From positions 1 to 10,940 of the forward strand of contig DUKU01000151.1 of assembly GCA_013329135.1 (NCBI GenBank): DNA of 10,940 bases, given 5' to 3'. The stretch is from Thermoplasmata archaeon. GTDB lineage: Archaea; Thermoplasmatota; Thermoplasmata; UBA10834. Positions 6,966 to 10,940 of the stretch are shown here, one piece after another. Made by a program: the position numbers and the translations under genes. The notes below the pieces were generated by a model that was not told the origin of the DNA, ran no database searches, and saw only the letters and a list, made by a program, of their open reading frames with translations. The number at the start of each line of letters is the position of its first letter. Position 1 is the stretch's first letter.

Positions 6966-7238
6966 TCACTTGTCCTGCAGGTCCTTCGCGACTTCCTTCG
7001 TCTTGTCCTTGGCCTTGACGACGCCCCTCTTGCCAAGGTCGAAGGCCTTCTTGAACACCGGCTTCGTCTCCCTCACGACGGTCTCGGTCACGTCCACGCT
7101 CTTCCCGATGACCTTGCCGGTGACATGAGCCGTCTTCGTGACGCCTTTGTCGAACACGCTCTGGCTCGGCTGTGCGCCGCATGTCGGACACATCGCCGCT
7201 ACGCCGATCTCGATGCCACATCTCGAACACTTCGTCAT
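6966..7238 (-). CDS. Small zinc-ribbon protein with lysine-rich helical tail
   Basis: This 90-residue protein has an N-terminal zinc ribbon with C4, C7, C17 and C20 (CSRC...CPTC). A linker follows, and then a long lysine- and valine-rich stretch (about 35-90) that looks like amphipathic helix, with no membrane segment. I do not recognise a named family, and its function is unknown; the ribbon suggests a nucleic-acid or protein contact. The ATG at 7238 is chosen because GGTGA lies about 5 nt upstream; a GTG at 7247 would add three residues but has no such signal. Its stop lies 7 bp from the stop of the convergent PAPS-reductase-like gene. It appears to share a TATA element with the divergent membrane-protein gene. 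Confidence 0.75.
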   Translation of the reverse strand: MTKCSRCGIEIGVAAMCPTCGAQPSQSVFDKGVTKTAHVTGKVIGKSVDVTETVVRETKPVFKKAFDLGKRGVVKAKDKTKEVAKDLQDK

Positions 7239-7273
7239 AGTTCTCACCGGTATCCTGAACGCCCATGACTTCC

Positions 7274-7279
7274 TATAAA
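7274..7279. promoter_or_regulatory. Shared TATA element between two divergent genes
   Basis: TATAAA on the plus strand (CTTTATAGG on the minus strand) is the only clear TATA-like sequence between the starts at 7238 and 7314, and it is about 38 bp from each. On the minus strand it is preceded by GATAAC, close to the archaeal BRE, so that direction looks stronger. Both genes would have leaders of about 12 nt. Confidence 0.5.
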
Positions 7280-7313
7280 GTTATCAACGTCGGCATACTA
7301 CAGGGCCCCGCAG

Positions 7314-8045
7314 ATGGCAGACCTGTTGACTATCGTCAGCGCAGTTGCGGGGTTCGCCCCCGCCCTAGCCCTGATGTTCTTCACGTTGAAGGACTACACG
7401 TATCCGGCAGTCCAGAAACCCTTCTTCGACGACCGGAAGTTGTTCGCGTTCTTCGCCCTCGGCATAGTGCTCGGCATGGTCCTGTTCGCGTTCGAGTCCT
7501 GGGGCCAGACGGTGTCGTCCAACGAGACGCTCATACTGCTCATCCTCGGCTTCGCGGCCATGGAATGCCTGATGAAGCTCATCATCCTGAACTTCCCGCG
7601 CTTCCAGAGGAAGATCGACACCGCGTTCTACGGGCTCGCGATGGGCCTGGGCATATCCTCGACATTCACATTCGCGACCATCTACGCGAGCGCAGCCTCC
7701 CTGGAGACCGTCACCGCAGTCGAGATGATAGCGTTCTCGCTCCTGGGCGTTCAGCTCGTGCTGCTCCATGGCGCGACTACGACGTTCATCGGCATCGGGG
7801 TCGCGCGCGGAGAGGTGAACCCGTACCTCGCGGAGGCGATGCTGGTCCACATAGCCTACAACCTGCTCATGGTGCCGTTCTTCATGTTCGACATCTTCGA
7901 ACCTCCACTCAACTTCGTGGGGCTGATCGCGGCCTCGGCGGTCGTGGTGTACGCCTACGTCAAAGTGTACAGACTGTCGCTCCCGGTGCTGGTCCAGGAC
8001 TCACTCAAGGGCTACACGAAGAAGGCGAGGAAGGTCAAGAAGTGA
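7314..8045 (+). CDS. PrsW-like integral membrane protein, possibly inactive protease
   Basis: This 243-residue protein has about seven hydrophobic segments (roughly 1-24, 43-62, 73-92, 104-125, 134-151, 172-192 and 199-217) and a basic cytoplasmic tail (KKARKVKK). Its layout resembles PrsW-type glutamic/metallo intramembrane proteases. An E-x-x-x-K element (E84, K88 in MECLMK) lies in the third helix, a glycine-rich helix follows (GLAMGLGISS, 107-116), then H152 (LHGATTTFIGIG) and H179 with N183 (HIAYN). The usual EExxK is reduced to a single Glu, and the Glu expected in the glycine-rich helix is not seen, so it may be catalytically dead or divergent. The ATG at 7314 is the start nearest the TATA element; no strong Shine-Dalgarno sequence is present. 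It ends 4 bp before the stop of the convergent zinc-ribbon gene. The membrane nature is certain; the family is probable. Confidence 0.7.
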   Translation: MADLLTIVSAVAGFAPALALMFFTLKDYTYPAVQKPFFDDRKLFAFFALGIVLGMVLFAFESWGQTVSSNETLILLILGFAAMECLMKLIILNFPRFQRKIDTAFYGLAMGLGISSTFTFATIYASAASLETVTAVEMIAFSLLGVQLVLLHGATTTFIGIGVARGEVNPYLAEAMLVHIAYNLLMVPFFMFDIFEPPLNFVGLIAASAVVVYAYVKVYRLSLPVLVQDSLKGYTKKARKVKK

Positions 8046-8049
8046 GGGC

Positions 8050-8502
8050 TCACACGGACCTGTAGGTGCCTTCCGATGTCTCGTAGATGAGGCTGTGCTC
8101 CTGCAGTCTCGCGATCATGTCCTCGGGTGATTCCCTGCCGACGAGCGATGCAATCCTCTTCATGTCATCATAGCCGAACTCGCCGTGCATCACGGTGAGC
8201 TCAGAGGCTATCACGCGCATGCGCTCGAGCGGGTCCTTGATGGCGCGCGCGCGCTCTGCCACGCCCACATAAGGGTCCTTCGGGGACGACTTCCTGCGGG
8301 CCTTCGGCTTCGTCCCCTCCCCTAGCTGCTCGTTCGCTTCGGCGACGGCGCTCGCGAGCTCCGACGGAGAGTTGGATTCGAATAGGAACTTGGTGCGCGA
8401 CAAGGTGATCTCCCTCCCGCACGGACAGGTCGTGGTCTTGCGCTCGGCCTCCACGCCCTTCGCCTTCCCGCACTTCGGACAGATGATGACGGCGTACTTC
8501 AT
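8050..8502 (-). CDS. Zinc ribbon (DUF1922-like) plus winged-helix-like protein
   Basis: This 150-residue protein starts with a zinc ribbon (C8, C11, C26, C28; CPKC...CPCG) followed by a helix, which resembles the small archaeal DUF1922 family. A basic linker (about 62-76, KPKARRKSSPK) leads to a C-terminal helical region at about 85-150. Its end (EDMIARLQEHSLIYETSEGTYRSV) looks like the last helix and wing of a winged-helix domain of the kind seen at the MCM C-terminus. A DNA-binding or regulatory role is inferred. The ATG at 8502 is 22 nt after the stop of the V4R-DUF835 gene, with a GGGGGT stretch upstream at rather long spacing, so it is probably the third gene of that operon. It is convergent with the PrsW-like gene at 4 bp. 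Confidence 0.78.
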   Translation of the reverse strand: MKYAVIICPKCGKAKGVEAERKTTTCPCGREITLSRTKFLFESNSPSELASAVAEANEQLGEGTKPKARRKSSPKDPYVGVAERARAIKDPLERMRVIASELTVMHGEFGYDDMKRIASLVGRESPEDMIARLQEHSLIYETSEGTYRSV

Positions 8503-8524
8503 GGCAGTTGCACGACCCCCATTC

Positions 8525-9457
8525 TCAGAAGGACCGCATCTCCTTCTCGAGCATCTTGAGTTCAGGCTCCGAGATGGTGAGCGGACTGATGGGCACAAGG
8601 AGGGTGGAATCCGTCACCGCCACCTTGTCGTTGAGGTGCTGGAGCAGCTTCAGCACCTTCTGGAAGCCATTCTGGGATATCAGGTACTCGATGCCGGACA
8701 GGAGCACCACGCAGCTCGTGTTCTCGGTGATGAACGTCTTCATGTCTGAGTACAGGAGCGCGATGTTCGACGGCTCCCTGGAATAGGCCTTCTCCTGGTC
8801 CATCGAGAGCCACAGGAACGGGATGCCTTTGAGGGAATACCGTTCCTTGACCTTCTCCGGGTACTCTCTCGTGACGCACAGGCTCGGTATGCCGTGCTTG
8901 GCGGTGTCCACGAAGATGTCGAAGGCCTGGTCAGGGATCTCCTCCTTGATGAGGTAGGAGTAGCCGGACTCGAGGTTGTACTTCCTGGCCGTCTCCACCT
9001 CCTCCTTGTTCGAAGGCTTGAGGGTGTCCACGACCTCGTACGCCTGGAGGACGCAGGCGAGGTACCCCTCGCTGGCGCACTCGACCTCATCGACCTCGAA
9101 CCTCTTGTCCGTGAGCTCGGACACGATCCCGGAGAGGTAGCCTCTTGCGAAGTCGCAAGTCTTCCCCTCCTTCGCCTCGACGGACTCCTGCAGGTTCACG
9201 ACCATGTCCGCATCCTCCGCGGACTCCACCGTCATCCTGCTGAGACCGGCCTCCATCCAGATCGGCTCGATGATAGCCCTGACCTCGCTGATCGACCCGC
9301 ACGAGAGGCCGTAGCTCTCGACAAGGGCGCGGCCGCATCTCTGGCCGTACCGGTATAGCATAAGCTTGGCCCTGTGCTCCCCCTCGACTATCTCGAGTTC
9401 TTCCCGAAGGTGCGAGAGGGCGATGCCAGGCATGACGAAGAACGGTATCTGCCTCAC
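8525..9457 (-). CDS. V4R domain + DUF835 domain protein
   Basis: This 310-residue protein has two recognisable parts. Residues about 25-140 form a V4R (4-vinyl reductase) domain: a helical beginning (HRAKLMLYRYGQRCGRAL), then CDFARGYLSGIVSELT (101-116) and EVDEVECASEGYLACVLQA (121-139) with conserved cysteines C101, C127 and C135. V4R domains bind small molecules or metals in bacterial and archaeal regulators. Residues about 165-310 form an archaeal DUF835 domain: GYSYLI, VTREYPEKVKERY, PFLWLS, VVLLSGIEYLISQNGFQKVLKLL, and a C-terminal SEPELKMLEKE. There is no membrane segment or DNA-binding motif. The start is a GTG at 9457 with a GGAGG site 7 nt upstream, overlapping the TGA of the GTPase gene (GTGA), which implies translational coupling. 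An ATG at 9433 is less likely. A ligand-sensing partner of the GTPase is the favoured inference. Confidence 0.88.
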   Translation of the reverse strand: MRQIPFFVMPGIALSHLREELEIVEGEHRAKLMLYRYGQRCGRALVESYGLSCGSISEVRAIIEPIWMEAGLSRMTVESAEDADMVVNLQESVEAKEGKTCDFARGYLSGIVSELTDKRFEVDEVECASEGYLACVLQAYEVVDTLKPSNKEEVETARKYNLESGYSYLIKEEIPDQAFDIFVDTAKHGIPSLCVTREYPEKVKERYSLKGIPFLWLSMDQEKAYSREPSNIALLYSDMKTFITENTSCVVLLSGIEYLISQNGFQKVLKLLQHLNDKVAVTDSTLLVPISPLTISEPELKMLEKEMRSF

Positions 9458-9966
9458 TTGCCCGCCTCCAGCATCTGGGTCGTGAGCCGGGAGAATGCCG
9501 TCTCGACGTTGGCGCCCGTCTTGGCGCTCGTCTCGAGGACCTCGCAGCCTATGGATGACCCGAACACGCGCACATCTTCTACGTCGAACGACCTGGGCAG
9601 GTCGCTCTTGTTGGCTAGCAGGAGCACGGGCACTTCGCCAACGACACCCCTGAAGCCCGACACCCACGAAGCCAGCGAATCCAGGGTCGGCCTCCGGGTG
9701 AAGTCGCACACGGCCACCGCGCCCACGGCCCCACGATAGTATGCGCTGTGAAGCGATTCGTGGGTCTTCTGTCCCAGGATGTCCCAGATCAAGAGGTCCA
9801 CGCGCGCGTCCGCCAACTCGACCGTCTTCTTCGAGACCTTCGTCCCGAAGGACATGATGTACTTGTCGTCGAATGCATCGTAGACGAACCTGTGCACCAG
9901 GCTCGTCTTGCCGACAGCGCCGTCGCCCAGAAGACAGACCTTGAGTATGTAGTTTCTAGGGGGCAT
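9454..9966 (-). CDS. Ras/Rab-like small GTPase
   Basis: This 170-residue single-domain GTPase has every nucleotide-binding motif: G1 GDGAVGKT (14-21), G2 T42 in SFGTKV, G3 WDILGQ (61-66, with the catalytic-type Gln66), G4 NKSD (119-122) and G5 TSAK (146-149). It should cycle between GTP and GDP forms and act as a switch. It ends EAGK with no cysteine for lipid attachment, so it is probably cytosolic or recruited by a partner. The ATG at 9966 is chosen because it is placed correctly after the TATA box; the frame is open to 10059 but crosses the promoter. It is the first gene of a three-gene operon and overlaps the V4R-DUF835 gene by 4 nt. The protein family is certain; the pathway is unknown. 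Confidence 0.93.
   Translation of the reverse strand: MPPRNYILKVCLLGDGAVGKTSLVHRFVYDAFDDKYIMSFGTKVSKKTVELADARVDLLIWDILGQKTHESLHSAYYRGAVGAVAVCDFTRRPTLDSLASWVSGFRGVVGEVPVLLLANKSDLPRSFDVEDVRVFGSSIGCEVLETSAKTGANVETAFSRLTTQMLEAGK
9465..9469 (-). promoter_or_regulatory. Ribosome-binding site for the V4R-DUF835 gene
   Basis: GGAGG on the minus strand lies inside the end of the GTPase gene and 7 nt before the GTG at 9457. It decides the start in favour of this GTG over the ATG at 9433 and supports coupled translation. Confidence 0.75.
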
Positions 9967-9996
9967 CAAGAACGAACTTCTACATGTTTCAGTACA

Positions 9997-10003
9997 TATA
10001 TAA
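9997..10003 (-). promoter_or_regulatory. TATA box of the GTPase operon
   Basis: TTATATA on the minus strand lies 31-37 bp before the ATG at 9966, predicting a leader of only a few nucleotides. It sits within an AT-rich patch at 9991-10008. Confidence 0.72.
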
Positions 10004-10096
10004 TCGTTCAGCTGGCCGAGTTCGCGCGAGATAATCACTGGCGTCCACTGAGCCGTCATCCGGGCCCGATGGCGCGCGGCCGTGTGTCAGTAAGTC

Positions 10097-10103
10097 TTAT
10101 TTG
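10097..10103 (+). promoter_or_regulatory. Probable TATA box of the TetR-ABC operon
   Basis: TTATTTG (with the preceding C, CTTATTTG) is centred about 27 bp before the ATG at 10127, which predicts a leaderless transcript. It directly abuts the palindromic operator. Confidence 0.55.
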
Positions 10104-10104
10104 T

Positions 10105-10124
10105 ATGCAAGTACTTACTTGCAT
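10105..10124. promoter_or_regulatory. Palindromic operator, probable TetR-family autoregulatory site
   Basis: The sequence is a perfect inverted repeat, ATGCAAGTA-CT-TACTTGCAT, with 9-bp arms and a 2-bp centre. It sits between the TATA box and the ATG of the repressor gene. A bound dimer would block TBP/TFB or polymerase, so self-repression is the expected mode. A further half-site, AGTAAGT (10089-10095), lies upstream of the TATA box. Confidence 0.8.
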
Positions 10125-10126
10125 GC

Positions 10127-10762
10127 ATGACGGGCAGGGTTCCGGGGAGAGCCGGCGCAAACCGCGACACGAGGGAGCGCATACTGGATGCCGCGCTCGA
10201 GCTGTTCGGCACCAAGGGCTTCGTCGCGACCACGACCAAGAACATCGCCAAGAGGGCCGGGGTCAACGAGGTAACCGTCTTCAGGATATTCCGGTCGAAG
10301 CAGGGCTTGTACACGTCCATGTTCGCCGAGAGGTCCCTCGTCCCATCAATCATGAGGTCGGTCGAATTCGACATGGAAGCGCCCCTCGATGAGATGATGT
10401 TCCGGAACGCCTCGACCGTGCTGGCCATACTCAAGGCCAACAGGCACATCTTCATGGTGATGCTGAGCGACGTCTGGAGGCAACCGAAGGCCAGGAGGAT
10501 CCTTGGAGAGGTGCCGATGCAGAGGGCGGTCGACTTCCTCGCCTCGATGCTCGAGCAACAGATGGATGCCGGCAGGTTGAGGCGGATGGAGCCCGAACTG
10601 GCGGCAAGGTCGATGATCGGCATGGTGCAGGCGTACTTCCTCACGACCTATCTGCTCCAGGGGTCCGCGGACGACCCTGAGAGGGACGAGCGGCTCGTGA
10701 GAGGCTTCGTGTCGATATTCCTTGACGGGCTCAGGCCAGCAGGGGAAGGTGGAAGCGCATGA
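10127..10762 (+). CDS. TetR/AcrR family transcriptional regulator
   Basis: This 211-residue protein has the TetR N-terminal helix-turn-helix domain: RERILDAALELFGTKGF (16-32), TTKNIAKRAGVNEVTVFRIFRSKQGLY (about 36-62). A variable all-helical ligand domain of the usual length follows. The family normally represses nearby genes and lets go of DNA when a small ligand binds. The ATG at 10127 follows a TATA-like sequence and a 20-bp palindrome, so it is probably self-regulated and leaderless. Its TGA overlaps the ATG of the ABC ATPase gene (ATGA, 10759-10762), so the two are one operon and the transporter is the expected target. The ligand is unknown. Confidence 0.93.
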   Translation: MTGRVPGRAGANRDTRERILDAALELFGTKGFVATTTKNIAKRAGVNEVTVFRIFRSKQGLYTSMFAERSLVPSIMRSVEFDMEAPLDEMMFRNASTVLAILKANRHIFMVMLSDVWRQPKARRILGEVPMQRAVDFLASMLEQQMDAGRLRRMEPELAARSMIGMVQAYFLTTYLLQGSADDPERDERLVRGFVSIFLDGLRPAGEGGSA

Positions 10763-10940
10763 AGAGCAAAGATGTCGCAGCGGGCAGCAGGTCTGGATTC
10801 GAGGACGGAGAGGGCTCCGTGGTCGCGGAGAAGCTCAGGAAGGAGTTCGATGGGCTAGTCGCCGTGGATGACCTGGACCTGTCCATCCGCAGGGGCACGC
10901 TCTACGGCATGATTGGACCGAACGGTTCTGGCAAGACCAC
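10759..10940 (+). CDS. ABC transporter ATP-binding protein, N-terminal part (cut by right edge)
   Basis: Sixty codons are visible. After a polar N-terminal extension of about 20 residues comes an ABC ATPase beginning, with F30 in the place of the A-loop aromatic residue, a VDDLDLSIRRG segment (36-46) and the Walker A motif GPNGSGKTT starting at residue 53. The remaining motifs lie outside the window. A GGTGGA site precedes the ATG, which overlaps the TetR stop by ATGA, so translation is likely coupled. Transport direction cannot be seen; the arrangement with a TetR repressor is typical of ABC-2-type efflux operons. Confidence 0.9.
   Translation, partial: MKSKDVAAGSRSGFEDGEGSVVAEKLRKEFDGLVAVDDLDLSIRRGTLYGMIGPNGSGKT

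Noticed and set aside
8503..8598. N-terminal extension of the zinc-ribbon / winged-helix gene
   Set aside because: It overlaps the end of the V4R-DUF835 gene and is Arg/Ser-rich; the ATG at 8502 begins directly before the zinc ribbon.
9458..9709. N-terminal extension of the V4R-DUF835 frame into the GTPase gene
   Set aside because: The extra 84 codons are Arg-rich, lie wholly inside the GTPase coding region, and a GTG with a strong ribosome-binding site gives a natural start.
9967..10059. N-terminal extension of the GTPase frame to an ATG at 10059
   Set aside because: It would translate through the TATA box, and Ras-like GTPases start just before the first beta strand, as the ATG at 9966 does.
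10087..10644. 185-codon minus-strand frame opposite the TetR gene
   Set aside because: It is antisense to a well-supported TetR protein and has no recognisable motif.
1..10940. CRISPR arrays, insertion sequences, phage genes or anti-phage systems
   Set aside because: No spaced direct repeats, terminal inverted repeats, transposase or integrase motifs were seen; the gene content is chromosomal and evenly GC-rich.

Overview
The window reads as archaeal, most plausibly from a GC-rich euryarchaeal lineage such as Thermoplasmatota. The evidence is a tRNA-Gln gene with an intron flanked by an archaeal bulge-helix-bulge, AT-rich TATA boxes about 25-38 bp upstream of start codons in GC-rich DNA, several predicted leaderless or short-leader genes, and archaeal families (DUF835, V4R, DUF1922-like zinc ribbon, methanogen-type PAPS-reductase fusion). 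Bacterial-type MutS and zinc-LID adenylate kinase are also present. The lineage assignment is an inference; a 16S or ribosomal-protein tree would be needed to settle it.

Layout, left to right. (1) 1-1046, minus: N-terminal part of MutS, running off the left edge. It is divergent from (2) 1170-1592, plus, an RNase HI, followed by a small unknown protein (1625-1831). (3) 1840-1934, minus: tRNA-Gln(CTG) with a 22-nt intron and its own TATA box, then adenylate kinase (2014-2655, minus). (4) 2794-4272, plus: GlcD-type FAD oxidoreductase, whose 3' end overlaps the 3' end of a convergent M50 membrane metalloprotease (4246-4920, minus). (5) 5030-6958, plus: a 642-residue fusion of zinc ribbon, PUA-like domain, PAPS/APS-reductase core with a CC...CxxC cluster motif, and 2[4Fe-4S] ferredoxin. 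(6) A small zinc-ribbon protein (6966-7238, minus) and a PrsW-like membrane protein (7314-8045, plus) diverge from what looks like one shared TATA element. (7) 9966-8050, minus: a three-gene operon of Ras-like GTPase, V4R+DUF835 protein (GTGA start/stop overlap), and zinc ribbon plus winged-helix-like protein. (8) 10127-10940, plus: a TetR-type repressor with a 20-bp palindromic operator next to its TATA box, overlapping by ATGA with an ABC transporter ATPase cut by the right edge.

How the genes relate. Most units are independent housekeeping or enzyme genes. Two units look like coherent small systems. The GTPase / V4R-DUF835 / zinc-ribbon operon looks like a GTP-dependent signalling module; V4R is the proposed prokaryotic relative of TRAPP/Bet3, part of a eukaryotic Rab exchange factor, which makes its coupling to a Ras-like GTPase the most interesting observation here. 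The TetR-ABC pair looks like an inducible transport (efflux) operon.

The DNA is very gene-dense. The longest gene-free stretch is about 160 bp (9967-10126), and it holds two divergent promoters. All four convergent gene ends lie within 8 bp of each other or overlap. No IS element, CRISPR array, prophage gene or clear terminator was seen.
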